From the NCBI RefSeq assembly GCF_004138165.1, contig NZ_RYFF01000016.1, forward strand, positions 1 through 64,000: a stretch of DNA of 64,000 nucleotides, given 5' to 3'. This stretch comes from Candidatus Chloroploca sp. Khr17. GTDB taxonomy: Bacteria > Chloroflexota > Chloroflexia > Chloroflexales > Chloroflexaceae. The position numbers and the translations under genes were made by a program. Shown in pieces: positions 43,047-52,454 of this stretch (positions are counted from its first letter, which is position 1; the number at the start of each line of letters is the position of its first letter). Under the pieces are notes generated by a model. It did not search any database, was not told the origin of the DNA, and saw only the letters and a program-made list of their open reading frames with translations.

Positions 43047-45407
43047 TTACATCTCGCCATACAACTCGAGCAACTCACGCCACTCGCCGTTCAACTCCTC
43101 GCGCCGGGCGGCATAATAAAAATGCACCTCGCCCTGTTCATCAACAAAGACGAGATCGACCTGGCTACGCATCGGGCGGAGGTAGCCCAAATTGCCCCAC
43201 CAGCGGATCTTCTCTTCATCGAGAGGCAGATCCTGCTGATACATCCGTGCGGCATACTCCCGCACCGTACCGGGTTCAATATCCTGCAGGCGCCAGGGCA
43301 CGCCACTGACATCGCCGGTACGCAGATTGCGAAAGACATACTGCCACTCACCATCTTCGCTGCGGGTCGCACTGATGACCTCAATCCCGGTGCGCGGGCG
43401 AGCAATGCGAATCAAACCGAGCCATGCATCAGTCAACTTCTCAAGCGGCACACCAGGATAACTCTGCTGACCGGTGCCGTCCTTATCCTTCATCATCAGG
43501 TCAAAACTCGGCTGCCCATAGGCATCGCGATGAATACCGGCCAGACCGCCGCGACCCTTCCAGCGGATCCGGCGTTCGGCCCAGATATCGGGTTCAAAAA
43601 GCACAGTGCTATCAGTGAAAAGGGGCTCATCACCCACCACAAGTTGTTGCGGGACATCATCAGCCGGATCAAAGGCCTGCGTCTCTTGTTCAATCGGCTC
43701 ACCAGTACGTTCCGAAAGCAACGCCATCCAGCCATCACTAAGGCCCCAATCGCTCACCCCAAAGAAGACATGGTCAATCACGCCATTGGCATCGCGATGC
43801 ACCAGATCATACTTGGTACGGCTGCCCTGACGATACGCCCGCCAGAGCCCGAGCCGCCCCCGCCAGCGCACCTGGCTCTGCAGGTCAACGCGACCATCGC
43901 GCAGATCTTCGTGGCGACTGATCGCATACGCCCAGAGGCCCTGAGCGCGGTCGCGGGTCACCCCGGCGGTCGTGCGCAAATCACGCACCTCATAGAGCCA
44001 GACGCCACCACGTTTCTGGCAGGTAACAATCTCGACGCCCGAGCGGGGCAGATCGAGATCCTGCCCATTATCGAGAGGGGACGAAGCGCCTTCAGCGAGC
44101 GCACGCCGACAGAGTTGAATAATCTCACTGCGATCGGCAATCGTCGTCTCGCCATCACGACGCACATAGATCGTGCCATTGAGTCCGACATAGGGAGGAG
44201 GTTCGCTCGCCTTCACTTCGACGCGCATAACATCCTGGCCCTCGTAACTCATCAACTCAAACGACAAATACGGATGTGGGGTCACCTGTTCGACAACGCT
44301 CTTGCGGAGCATCTCGCTCACATAATCGGGGCGAGCCACGCCAAGCACCTTGCCTCCGGGCTCACAGCCAAGCACAAGCACACCGCCACCGGCATTCGCC
44401 AGGGCAGCCACATCAGTCCAGAGCAAGGCTAACGTCGCAGGATCATCACCGATAGCCCGCAACACCTGGCGTTCGGTAGAACCACCGAAGCGCACCGCAT
44501 CAACCGCCCACTGCTTCTGATCGCGCTTGGGCACGCGCACACGGTCAAAATCCTGGCTCGCAAAGAGGTCGCGCAGCGCCTCAAAGCTATTGTTGGGCAA
44601 AAGCAACTCGATATAGCGGTCGCCAATGCCGTGTTTATGCACCACCTGCCCATCACTCTGCGGCAAGCGACGCAGGCGGTGGGCATCGCTCCCCTGAATG
44701 CAAAACATACGCCGGTCATAGTGTTCTGTTTTGCCATTGTAAAAGCCCGGCGACGTGAACTTCTCGTGATCAGTATAAAAATTAACAAACTCGAGGGCAT
44801 GCAAATGCAGACTCTGCGAGACCGCAATCCGCGACTGCCCACTCGTACCCATCCGCAGCGTCTCAGTCACCACACCATTGGATCCATTGATATGGGGGGC
44901 AATGACAATCCCGCCTGCCCGTGCAATAATCTCGTAGGCATCGGTCACATGGCGGGTATTCGAAATGCCACAGACGCCACCCTTCAGCTGTTCAGCCGGA
45001 ACACCGAGTTGCAAAAGCGTCGTCTCGATCAGGCTAATCGGGCGATTCGGGGGAAAGATGCCCAACACATGCGCCCCAAAGTGGGACGTAAACTCGAAGC
45101 CCGGCAGCACCGTGATCTTTTTGAGCAAACGGCGATATTCATCGATCCGCGCTTGTTCATCGGCGGTCAGGCGTCCGGCTGTCTCAAGGGCACCCAAAAA
45201 ATCAAGCTCGCGCTGAAACTGCTCGTACCCGTGAACGGTATTGTGATCCGTGAACGCAATAATCTCTAATTCACGGCGCTCAGCTTCCTGGAGAATATCG
45301 AGATACGTAACTTCAGGCTCTACATAATCTTCTGATGCTGGGGTATGAATATGCAAATCCGCACGCATCCAGCGCATACCACTACGAACTTCGGTAGGGA
45401 GACTCAT
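43047..45407 (-). CDS. PHP phosphoesterase / Schlafen AlbA_2 fusion with C-terminal repeats
   Basis: A 786-residue protein with three parts. Residues about 14-285 are a PHP domain with metal-binding motifs ADLHIHTPASEDY, IIAFTDHNTVHGY, PGFEFTSHFGAHVLG, GIVIAPHINGSNG and FCIQGSDAHRL. Residues about 310-445 are a Schlafen-type AlbA_2 domain (LWTDVAALANAGGGVLVLG, then GLNGTIYVRRDGETTIADR). The remainder carries three copies of a module with a RWxGxxG core: QVRWRGRLGLWRAYRQ, RIRWKGRGGLAGIHRD and KIRWWGNLGYLRPMRS. No transmembrane part is seen. It converges on the YYY gene with 5 bp between stops. PHP proteins are often nucleases or phosphatases; AlbA_2 often binds nucleic acid. The combination is unfamiliar to me; function unknown. 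Confidence 0.85.
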   Translation of the reverse strand: MSLPTEVRSGMRWMRADLHIHTPASEDYVEPEVTYLDILQEAERRELEIIAFTDHNTVHGYEQFQRELDFLGALETAGRLTADEQARIDEYRRLLKKITVLPGFEFTSHFGAHVLGIFPPNRPISLIETTLLQLGVPAEQLKGGVCGISNTRHVTDAYEIIARAGGIVIAPHINGSNGVVTETLRMGTSGQSRIAVSQSLHLHALEFVNFYTDHEKFTSPGFYNGKTEHYDRRMFCIQGSDAHRLRRLPQSDGQVVHKHGIGDRYIELLLPNNSFEALRDLFASQDFDRVRVPKRDQKQWAVDAVRFGGSTERQVLRAIGDDPATLALLWTDVAALANAGGGVLVLGCEPGGKVLGVARPDYVSEMLRKSVVEQVTPHPYLSFELMSYEGQDVMRVEVKASEPPPYVGLNGTIYVRRDGETTIADRSEIIQLCRRALAEGASSPLDNGQDLDLPRSGVEIVTCQKRGGVWLYEVRDLRTTAGVTRDRAQGLWAYAISRHEDLRDGRVDLQSQVRWRGRLGLWRAYRQGSRTKYDLVHRDANGVIDHVFFGVSDWGLSDGWMALLSERTGEPIEQETQAFDPADDVPQQLVVGDEPLFTDSTVLFEPDIWAERRIRWKGRGGLAGIHRDAYGQPSFDLMMKDKDGTGQQSYPGVPLEKLTDAWLGLIRIARPRTGIEVISATRSEDGEWQYVFRNLRTGDVSGVPWRLQDIEPGTVREYAARMYQQDLPLDEEKIRWWGNLGYLRPMRSQVDLVFVDEQGEVHFYYAARREELNGEWRELLELYGEM

Positions 45408-45711
45408 AAGTTTTTAACTCCACAATTAATCTCTTGCTTCTCTTCAACTCTTCACCTTCGCCAGCCATCTTGCCTCGCGCCCCATCATTTTGTTTCATCA
45501 GGTGGGCACCCCGGCTTCTGGTTTGTGGCTCTTTTTGCTGCAGGTTTTGCTTTCGGGCCTGTACCGCAAAGGGATAAAGACGGTACGACCAGGAGCCTCC
45601 TTTCTGGTGGTTTTGTGACGACAAGGGTCGTTTTATGCTTGCAACCATATTTTGCTTCTCACGTATCATACCCGAAAGCTTCACGAACGACAACATGCTA
45701 TAATTCTTTCT
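45408..45711. other. Intergenic region between divergent genes
   Basis: No supported gene. Its right end holds the extended -10 promoter of the methyltransferase gene (45696-45704). No strong promoter for the minus-strand PHP gene was seen. Confidence 0.6.
45696..45704 (+). promoter_or_regulatory. Extended -10 promoter of the methyltransferase-pseudokinase operon
   Basis: TGC-TATAAT with seven bases to ATG 45712, giving a leaderless transcript. No clear -35. Confidence 0.6.
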
Positions 45712-46500
45712 ATGATATGGTTCAAGCAGATGGTACAGCCTGACCTGATCACCCGCGAGTCTGGCCCAACGTCACGCCCGGGGGCCTTGACGATGTTGCG
45801 CAACGGTCTCTGCTGGTCTGGTGGTGCGGCATGCCTTGCGAGCTTGATCTACTGGCAAGTAATCCTGGCTGAAGGAGCCTATTTCGGCCCACGTGCGGTT
45901 CAACTGATCTATCGTTTTGGCGCACGACACTATGATCGCGTCCGCGCCTCGTGGCAACCCGAAGCAGATGCCCGGTTGCAGCCCTGGCTGGCCCTGGCCC
46001 TGGCTGGTTGTGACCAGCCGCTTGTGCTTGATGTTGCCACAGGCACCGGGCGGGTGCCCTTCTTGCTTGCGAGCAGGCAGCCCTATGCGGGCTATCTTGC
46101 GGCCCTCGATCTGACCCCGCAGATGCTCTGTGTCGCCCGCCAAAAGCTTGTACCCTATCTTCACCCTGCCCAGATCCTCTGGCATCAGGGCGAAGCGAGT
46201 CGGCTACCCTGGCCCTCGGGAAGCTTTGATCTGGTCACATGTCTCGAGGCCCTTGAGTATTTTCCGCAACCCAAGCGCGCCCTGGCAGAAATGGTACGGG
46301 TGCTGCGCCCCGGCGGATGGATGCTGCTCAGCAAGATCCCTGATGCCTGGGCACGCTATTTGCCGGGGCGAGCCCTGACCAAACGGCAACTCGTTACCCT
46401 GCTGACGGAGTTGGGGTGTGTTGATGTGCATGTGCTGCCCTGGCAACCTGGTCATTATGAACTGGTTATCGTTCGTACAAAGATAGCTAATTTCGCATGA
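45712..46500 (+). CDS. Class I SAM-dependent methyltransferase with N-terminal membrane helix
   Basis: A 262-residue protein. One hydrophobic segment at about 28-45 (CWSGGAACLASLIYWQVILA) could anchor it. The Rossmann methyltransferase core has motif I VLDVATGTGRVPFLLA, DLTPQMLCVARQKL, GEASRLPWPSGSFDLVTCLE and VLRPGGWMLLSKIPDA, as in UbiE-like enzymes. The substrate is unknown. The ATG lies seven bases after an extended -10. Its stop overlaps the next gene by 4 bp (ATGA), linking it to the pseudokinase. Confidence 0.85.
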   Translation: MIWFKQMVQPDLITRESGPTSRPGALTMLRNGLCWSGGAACLASLIYWQVILAEGAYFGPRAVQLIYRFGARHYDRVRASWQPEADARLQPWLALALAGCDQPLVLDVATGTGRVPFLLASRQPYAGYLAALDLTPQMLCVARQKLVPYLHPAQILWHQGEASRLPWPSGSFDLVTCLEALEYFPQPKRALAEMVRVLRPGGWMLLSKIPDAWARYLPGRALTKRQLVTLLTELGCVDVHVLPWQPGHYELVIVRTKIANFA

Positions 46501-47909
46501 CAGACGGATCTGATACACCTTCATCGAACCCTCTACTCTTTGGGCGTTATCGTGTCCAGACCCAACTGGGCACCACACGCCTGGCCGCAGTCTATGACGC
46601 GACCGACGAACGCCTCCAACGTCGGGTGCTGCTCCATCTCTTGCAAAAGCACCTCGTTGGGCAAGAGCTCCTGCGGACACGGTTTATCACGCAGATCAAC
46701 CAGATGGCTGCTTGTTCGCAGCAGACGTTGCTCGAAGTTTTTGACCGAGGTGAGGTCGGTGGGCGACCCTTTATGGTGACAGAGTACTGTACCGGGCGAG
46801 CACTCTATGGCCTGGGGGCGCTGGGTGTTGAACAGGCTTTGCGCTTTATGCGCCAGATCAGTGCGGCGATCGTCGTCTGTCAGGCTCAACGCAGCACTGA
46901 AAGGCCCACTGGCCTCTACCATCCGCCCATCAGCAGCCAGAATGTGCTCATTGTTGATGAACAGCGGGTCAAACTCGTCGAGAACTGGCGGGCACCCCAC
47001 GAAGAGTTGAAGCGTGACCAGGCGCATTACCGTGCGCCCGAGTTGAGCGAAGGTTTGCCCGACAACCCTTCTACGGCTGTCTATGCGCTTGGGATTCTGC
47101 TCTATGAAATGCTGACTGGCGAGCGCCCGATCACGGGCACCGATGCCCATACGATTGCCCTCGCCCACCAGCACGCCCAACTGCCCCCGCTCAGCCGCCT
47201 ACGGCCCTCACTCTATCTGCCAAGTGTTGAGCGCCTGCTGGCTCGCGCAACCGCACGCCTGCCTGAACAGCGCTTTCCTGATGTGCAGAGCTTCGCCCAC
47301 GAACTCGAGACCGTCTGGCGTGATCTGAGCGCCGCTACGTACCGGATGAAGCGGGCAACGCCCCCGCATCCGCTGCCGAGCCAACCCACACCCAGTACGA
47401 CAACAGCAGCGCCGTCGAACCAACCCGTCGCCCGTCCACCGCAGAGCAAACGTACCCGCCAACCACCAACCACACAGGTGCGTCAGGTTGATCAAAACCG
47501 GTTCCGCCAGCAGGATCGCCGCCGCAACCTGGTTGGCTGGCTCGTCATGATGGCCCTGCTCACGCTAGTTGTTCTTGGCTCCTATTTCGGTATGCGCGCC
47601 CTGTTTGAACGATTGAACTTCACGCCCAGTCTTCCTGACATAAATCTTACCGAGTGGTTGCCGTGGATCAATCAGGCCGAAGAAGCTGAAATGTATATCG
47701 TCACGATTGAGGCTGGACTCAACTTACGTAGTACACCCGATGCAAAGAGCAATACCAATGTCATCGCCGTCGTGCCCAAGGGCACCCCCGTGCGCAAGCT
47801 TGAGGGACCTCGGCGTGTCGGCGATATTTCCTGGTTACGGGTTAGCGTCGAAATACAGGGACGCCAACGTGAGGGCTGGGTGTCGCTCGCGTATCTGCAA
47901 CCACAGTGA
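46497..47909 (+). CDS. Membrane pseudokinase with extracytoplasmic SH3b domain
   Basis: A 470-residue protein with the plan of bacterial Ser/Thr kinases: kinase-like domain (about 15-280), Pro/Thr-rich linker, one transmembrane helix (about 350-370), and SH3b domain (about 400-470, VTIEAGLNLRSTPDAKSNTN). The kinase fold is recognisable from YRAPELSEG and VYALGILLYEMLTGERPI. Catalytic features are lost: the glycine loop is LGTTRLAAVYDA, HRDxxxxN reads HPPISSQN, and DFG reads VENWR. It is therefore probably a pseudokinase sensor or scaffold. Coupled to the methyltransferase gene. Confidence 0.82.
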   Translation: MTDGSDTPSSNPLLFGRYRVQTQLGTTRLAAVYDATDERLQRRVLLHLLQKHLVGQELLRTRFITQINQMAACSQQTLLEVFDRGEVGGRPFMVTEYCTGRALYGLGALGVEQALRFMRQISAAIVVCQAQRSTERPTGLYHPPISSQNVLIVDEQRVKLVENWRAPHEELKRDQAHYRAPELSEGLPDNPSTAVYALGILLYEMLTGERPITGTDAHTIALAHQHAQLPPLSRLRPSLYLPSVERLLARATARLPEQRFPDVQSFAHELETVWRDLSAATYRMKRATPPHPLPSQPTPSTTTAAPSNQPVARPPQSKRTRQPPTTQVRQVDQNRFRQQDRRRNLVGWLVMMALLTLVVLGSYFGMRALFERLNFTPSLPDINLTEWLPWINQAEEAEMYIVTIEAGLNLRSTPDAKSNTNVIAVVPKGTPVRKLEGPRRVGDISWLRVSVEIQGRQREGWVSLAYLQPQ

Positions 47910-47921
47910 TGAGGGAAGGTG

Positions 47922-48527
47922 ATGAGAGAGGAACGAGGATCGCGCGTCATCCACGGCAAACGGGTTATGCTGCGCCCCTGGCAGCGTGGTGACACCCTGG
48001 CCCAGGAACTTTGGCCCCGTTATACTGAACCTTTTCATTCGCTCTGGAATATTCCAAGTTCCAACGGCTTTGATCTGCTCAACGGGCAGAGTGTGCAGCG
48101 GTATGTGTGGGCCATTGATGACCGCCATCGCCATATGATCGGGCGCATTTCGCTGCGTGACATCGAACCCGCAGGCGCAGGGTCGCGCCTCGGTATCTCG
48201 ATCGCCCAACCCTATGTGAGTCAGGGTTTCGGCACCGAGGCGCTCGAACTCTTTCTTGACCACTACTTTGGTCCGCTCGGCTTCAAGCAACTTTCGCTCG
48301 ATGTCGCGGCCTTCAATCGTCGCGCCGTACGCTGTTACGACCGCCTCGGCTTTCAGTATATCGACAGTGAATGGCGCAGTGCCGGCAATGACCCGGCCCT
48401 CCGCCTGCTCGCCGAACCACAATACGCCGACCTGACGGTCTTTTTTCGCCGGAACCGCTTTGAGACCCTGGTCGAATTCTACGAGATGCTCCTGACCCGG
48501 GAAGAGTGGTTTGGCCTGTTACGGTAA
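47922..48527 (+). CDS. GNAT-family N-acetyltransferase (RimJ/RimL-like)
   Basis: A 201-residue acetyltransferase using acetyl-CoA. VMLRPWQRGDT starts the fold, IGRISLRDIEP and SRLGISIAQPYVSQGFGTEA form the acetyl-CoA-binding region, and DVAAFNRRAVRCYDRLGFQ is the conserved C-terminal motif. The start at ATG 47922 follows GGGAAGG; a GTG one codon earlier is possible. It begins 12 bp after the pseudokinase and is likely co-transcribed. Substrate unknown. Confidence 0.88.
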   Translation: MREERGSRVIHGKRVMLRPWQRGDTLAQELWPRYTEPFHSLWNIPSSNGFDLLNGQSVQRYVWAIDDRHRHMIGRISLRDIEPAGAGSRLGISIAQPYVSQGFGTEALELFLDHYFGPLGFKQLSLDVAAFNRRAVRCYDRLGFQYIDSEWRSAGNDPALRLLAEPQYADLTVFFRRNRFETLVEFYEMLLTREEWFGLLR

Positions 48528-48583
48528 TGCCCGTGTGCTATCCTAAAGGCAGCAGTAATGCGTAGGAACCCAGGGAGTCTGCT

Positions 48584-49129
48584 ATGTCACTCATTGCCGG
48601 GAATCTCGCTGTTGTCCAACGGCTCCTCACAAGCAACGGGATGCCGTGGGCTGTCTTTGGCGGTGCGGCGGCCTATCTGTATGGCCCACGGCGGCCTATT
48701 CAGGATGTCGATCTGCTGGTCGCCCGTGGCAAGTTGCCCACCGTCATCGCCTTGCTCAAAGCTGAAGGCAAAGCCGTGCAATTCGATGGTCAGCGCATCC
48801 TCTGGCGCGGCATCAAGCTCGTTGATGATCTGACGGTGCGCCAGGACGGGCAAATCCATCCGCTCCAACTCGACCAACCGATGCAGCAACACGTGCGGCA
48901 GATGCCCCTGCTGGGTGCCCAGGTCCCCGTTGCCAGCCCTGAAGACATTATTGCGCACAAACTGCTGCTCAATCGTGGTGCCGCCGAAGGCAAACACGAC
49001 TACGAAGATGTTGTCGGCATTATCCGCCGCCAGACCCTCGATCATGCCTACTTGATCGCACGTATCCGCCTGCTCAACGCCGAAACCTTGCTCCGCGAAC
49101 GCCTGGCAGCCCTGGAGATCCTGGTCTAA
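48584..49129 (+). CDS. Nucleotidyltransferase-fold protein
   Basis: A 181-residue protein resembling minimal nucleotidyltransferases of the AbiEii/DUF6036 kind. The N-terminal half has AVFGGAAAYLYGPRRPIQDV followed by DLLV, with the Gly-Gly pair and acidic pair of the pol-beta fold. SPEDIIAHKLLLNRGAAEGK and HDYEDVVGII are typical of the same group. GGGAG lies upstream of the ATG. No antitoxin partner is adjacent, so a toxin role is not supported. Confidence 0.7.
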   Translation: MSLIAGNLAVVQRLLTSNGMPWAVFGGAAAYLYGPRRPIQDVDLLVARGKLPTVIALLKAEGKAVQFDGQRILWRGIKLVDDLTVRQDGQIHPLQLDQPMQQHVRQMPLLGAQVPVASPEDIIAHKLLLNRGAAEGKHDYEDVVGIIRRQTLDHAYLIARIRLLNAETLLRERLAALEILV

Positions 49130-49144
49130 CGTTCAGACTTGCTT

Positions 49145-49187
49145 TGGGCAGCAAAAAAGCCAGCAATGCTGGCTTTTTTGCTGCCCA
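49145..49187. terminator. Bidirectional terminator
   Basis: Arms 49145-49165 and 49167-49187 are exact reverse complements (21 bp), with central A/T-rich stem and CAATG-type loop. It lies between the convergent nucleotidyltransferase and rpsR genes. Confidence 0.9.
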
Positions 49188-49201
49188 ACCCACAAGGTAC
49201 G

Positions 49202-49462
49202 CTATGCGCGTGTGTGCTGCGGTGCAGCAGGCAACAGCGCCAGATGGCGCGCCCGCTTGATCGCAACCGACAAACGGCGCTGCATCTTGGCCGTCACACC
49301 CGTGCGGCGCCGGGGCAGGATTTTGCCCTGAGCCGTAATATACTTCTGCAACCGCTTGATATCTTTGTAATCGGGATCAATGCCAAGCTTGGTAAACTCA
49401 CACTCGCGGCGACGACCCCGCACACGCCCCCCCGAAGATCCACGTCCACTCTTGAACGTCAT
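49202..49462 (-). CDS. rpsR: 30S ribosomal protein S18
   Basis: Small-subunit protein, 86 residues. [20 protein letters not shown] and the core [19 protein letters not shown] are diagnostic. It stands alone: rpsF and ssb, its usual neighbours, are not adjacent. An extended -10 lies about 65 bases upstream, between the CHAT terminator and the ATG. Confidence 0.96.
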   Translation of the reverse strand: MTFKSGRGSSGGRVRGRRRECEFTKLGIDPDYKDIKRLQKYITAQGKILPRRRTGVTAKMQRRLSVAIKRARHLALLPAAPQHTRA

Positions 49463-49525
49463 AACGTTCTGACTCCTTCACCTGAACCTACGAGCTTCTG
49501 CCCAAAAACGAACACACTGCCTGAT

Positions 49526-49534
49526 AGTATACCA
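49526..49534 (-). promoter_or_regulatory. Extended -10 promoter of rpsR
   Basis: TGG-TATACT on the minus strand. The region where a -35 would lie is occupied by the terminator hairpin of the CHAT gene. Confidence 0.5.
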
Positions 49535-49537
49535 TAA

Positions 49538-49584
49538 GTTTACGGTTCGATCGGCAAGCGTTGTTGGCCGATCGAACCGTAAAC
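49538..49584 (-). terminator. Terminator of the CHAT gene
   Basis: Arms 49538-49555 and 49567-49584 (18 bp) are exact reverse complements, beginning 3 bases after the CHAT stop codon. Confidence 0.8.
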
Positions 49585-49586
49585 CC

Positions 49587-52454
49587 CTACCCCCCGCCCA
49601 TGGCGGTCAGGCTCCCCCAGACAAGCGGTGAAACGAGGATGGCCTCAGGATCATCATCAGCAATGGTACGGGCACGTTGGATCAGGGTACGCTGACTCGC
49701 CGCCAGCGCCGCCGGGGCATCGGTACCCTGGCTGAGACGGTCGTAGAGCGGCGGTAACATCTCAGGCAACGCTCGATCGTAGAGTTGCCAGAGGCTCGCA
49801 ATGACGTCACGTGCGCCGCTCGCCAGAAAGGCGCGTCCCAGGTTCAAGACTTCTTCGCCGGGCAAGACTTCGCTCACCATGGTTTCACACGCCGAAAGCA
49901 CCACCAGCGCCCCATCCAGTTGCAGCCGCATCGCCTCGTCTGCCTGCAAATCGGCGTCCCATAACTTGAGATGCGCCAGCAAGCCTTTGCTCGCATAGAC
50001 CTGTCCGTGCATGGCAAAGTGGATCAGGCCAAACTGTCGCAATGTGCCCGCGGCGGCGGCACGCAACAGGTGTTCGCGGGTGGCCGCCTCGTTCTCCCAG
50101 CGCTCGGTCGGGCCTTGCCAGCGCTCGGCCACCAGATCGAGCGTCAACCCCACTCCCGGCAACGCTTTGGCACGCTCGCCAAACTCACTGACGCCTACCA
50201 GCAAGCCAGCACGCTGCGCTGCCTGCCGTCGGTAGAGCGTTGACCAGGTGCCAAGCGCCGGCAGGATCTGGATCGTCGCACATTCGACCAACCAGCGGCC
50301 CTCCATGCGCAAAGTGGCCCACGGGATCGCATGGAGCATCCCGGCGGGGACGATCAACAGGCGTTGCGCTGGTTCCAGCGCGCTCCAGACCTCGCGAGGG
50401 ATCAAGCGCTCACCCAACGTCTCCAGGGTAGTCCAGCATGTCGCTGGATCGCCAAGACCTCCATACGTCGTCATGCGACGCGCTGGTTGCGTCGCCCGTT
50501 GAAGCGCCTGCCGCAAGGTCTGGTCATCCGCAATCGGGTAAAGGGCGAGTCGATCAATCGTCACAACGACGGCAAGCAGCCCACTTGCAACCTCAAGGTA
50601 AAAGAGCGCCATCCATCCTTCCGGATACGCCACCGACCACGCCGCACGTAGCTCATCAAGATCCGGCGTCACTTCGGGTGGTTGGGGCAGGGGTACCTGG
50701 TGACGTGCCCGCAACAAGAGGTCAACATAGCCATCCAATGCGGCATCAAGTGCGGCTCCGGTCATCTTCTGGTTAAGAGCCTCGCGGAGCGTGGCACTAT
50801 TGCTCACCAGTTCACCCTGAAATTCCTGCGGCACCCATACCTGCGAACTATTCATCTGGCGCCGCAAGGCCAGCGCCCGCTGCGAGTCGGCCAGTTCAAG
50901 CACGGCCTGCGGATCATCGAGCTCTTGGGCAAGGCGCAATGCAGCGTTGAAGAGATCCATTGCCATCTGAAAGATGCCACTCGATGCGTGCTCGCTCGCC
51001 AGACGCCGCCGCAGGTCGGCAATGAGGCGAACGGCTGCGCGATAGTGGCTCAGAGCGCCCGCACGATCGCCCATGGCCTCGACGCAACGACCAAACCCAT
51101 AGAGCGCCCGCCAACGATGGTTCAGCCGACTCTCAAGATGAGGCAAGGCTGCCTCAAAGAGTTCACGGGCAATGGCGACATCACCGGCGCGCAACTGGAT
51201 CCAGCCCTGTTCGATCATGCTCTCGGCAGCCGAGGGCAGATTGCCTTCGCGGCGCACGATCGTTTCGGCTTGCCGAAACCGCTCCAGTGCCGCCTCGCTG
51301 GATCCCAGATCATCAAGGGCGTAGGCTTGCGCTTGCAACACCTCGCCATACTCAAGCCGGTTGCCCAGTTGCTGTAATTGCTCGGCCACTGGCTCAAGCA
51401 ACGCCAGGCTCTCGTGCGGACGTTGCAGCAGCCGCAGAGCCAGGGCCTGATTGCGTCTACTCAAGATCCCGAGGGGCCGCAAGCCGAGACGTTCGAAGCT
51501 TGCTTCGGCACGCCGATACGAGGCAAGGGCAAGCTCAAAAAGGCCACTGTAATAGGCACTATTGCCAAGATTCAGGTCGCATTCCGCAACATGCGACGCC
51601 CGCCCAAGGGCATGAAAACGGGCGCGCGCCTGACTAAAAGCGGCAATGCCCTCATCATAACGGCCCAGACCATTGGCCGCGATGCCAATCCGCTTTTCGC
51701 AATATCCGATGTTCTGCTCACTGCCGTAGCGGGCAAAGATCCTGGTCAAGGCATACAACTCATCAATGCATCCGGCCATATCTTCACGACGCAACGCAAT
51801 CATCGTCGCCTCAGCCCGCGTAATCGCCACATCAAACCCGTACCCGAACGCCTCAAACCAGGCCCGTGCCCGCGCAAAGGCATCAAGAGCGTCATCGAGC
51901 CGACTGATATTTGAGAGCGCGATCCCGCACGAACGCGCAAGGCGGGCATGATCAGCCAGGGTGCCTATCTCCTCGAGGGTCGGCTGGAGCTCCTCAGCCA
52001 GGGCCAACGCCTCATGCTGGCGCCCGCGCAGATTCAGCAGCGCAACCTCCTCCATGCGCGTGCGGAGCACTTCATCATGCAGACCAGCCTCGGCAAACGC
52101 CTGAACCAGTTCACGGAGGGCGGCCAGCGGATCGGCGATCTGTTCAAGCATCCGCAGCGCCTGAATCCGTGCGCGCTGGACATAGAGTCCCGCGATAGAT
52201 AACCCGAGCGTCGCACAGCCTTCGCGGGCAACCTCCAGCATCGCCAGCGCCGCGTGGATCTGATCGCAGCGCAGCAACGCAATCCCAAGCGTCATCGCCG
52301 CGTGGGCCTGCTCTTCGGGTGTACCATCAACCGCGACGTGCCAGGCTCTTTGCGCCAGTGCGAGCCCGCGTTGCGGCGCACGCGCGCTGATTGTCAAAAT
52401 GCGGGCGCATGCCAGCGGCGTATGGGGGTGATCAAGGGTTAGCTGTAGCATCAT
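49587..52454 (-). CDS. TPR-CHAT domain protein (caspase-like peptidase)
   Basis: A 955-residue protein. Residues about 1-560 are helical TPR-like repeats (for example FSQARARFHALGRASHVAEC and LASYRRAEASFERLGLRPLG). The C-terminal ~250 residues are a CHAT domain: HFAMHGQVYASKGLLAHLKL holds the catalytic His (about residue 815) and VVLSACETMVSEVLPGEEVL the catalytic Cys (about 855); GARDVIASLWQLYDRA follows. Both catalytic residues are present. CHAT proteases appear in cell-death and regulatory pathways. ATG 52454 directly follows the stop of the antiporter gene, so translation is coupled. Target unknown. Confidence 0.9.
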   Translation of the reverse strand: MMLQLTLDHPHTPLACARILTISARAPQRGLALAQRAWHVAVDGTPEEQAHAAMTLGIALLRCDQIHAALAMLEVAREGCATLGLSIAGLYVQRARIQALRMLEQIADPLAALRELVQAFAEAGLHDEVLRTRMEEVALLNLRGRQHEALALAEELQPTLEEIGTLADHARLARSCGIALSNISRLDDALDAFARARAWFEAFGYGFDVAITRAEATMIALRREDMAGCIDELYALTRIFARYGSEQNIGYCEKRIGIAANGLGRYDEGIAAFSQARARFHALGRASHVAECDLNLGNSAYYSGLFELALASYRRAEASFERLGLRPLGILSRRNQALALRLLQRPHESLALLEPVAEQLQQLGNRLEYGEVLQAQAYALDDLGSSEAALERFRQAETIVRREGNLPSAAESMIEQGWIQLRAGDVAIARELFEAALPHLESRLNHRWRALYGFGRCVEAMGDRAGALSHYRAAVRLIADLRRRLASEHASSGIFQMAMDLFNAALRLAQELDDPQAVLELADSQRALALRRQMNSSQVWVPQEFQGELVSNSATLREALNQKMTGAALDAALDGYVDLLLRARHQVPLPQPPEVTPDLDELRAAWSVAYPEGWMALFYLEVASGLLAVVVTIDRLALYPIADDQTLRQALQRATQPARRMTTYGGLGDPATCWTTLETLGERLIPREVWSALEPAQRLLIVPAGMLHAIPWATLRMEGRWLVECATIQILPALGTWSTLYRRQAAQRAGLLVGVSEFGERAKALPGVGLTLDLVAERWQGPTERWENEAATREHLLRAAAAGTLRQFGLIHFAMHGQVYASKGLLAHLKLWDADLQADEAMRLQLDGALVVLSACETMVSEVLPGEEVLNLGRAFLASGARDVIASLWQLYDRALPEMLPPLYDRLSQGTDAPAALAASQRTLIQRARTIADDDPEAILVSPLVWGSLTAMGGG

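Noticed and set aside
43122-44432. 436-codon plus-strand frame opposite the PHP-AlbA gene
   Set aside because: The minus-strand protein has PHP and AlbA motifs; the plus frame has none.
48584-49129. Toxin-antitoxin system based on the AbiEii-like nucleotidyltransferase
   Set aside because: No antitoxin-like gene is adjacent; neighbours are a GNAT gene and convergent rpsR.
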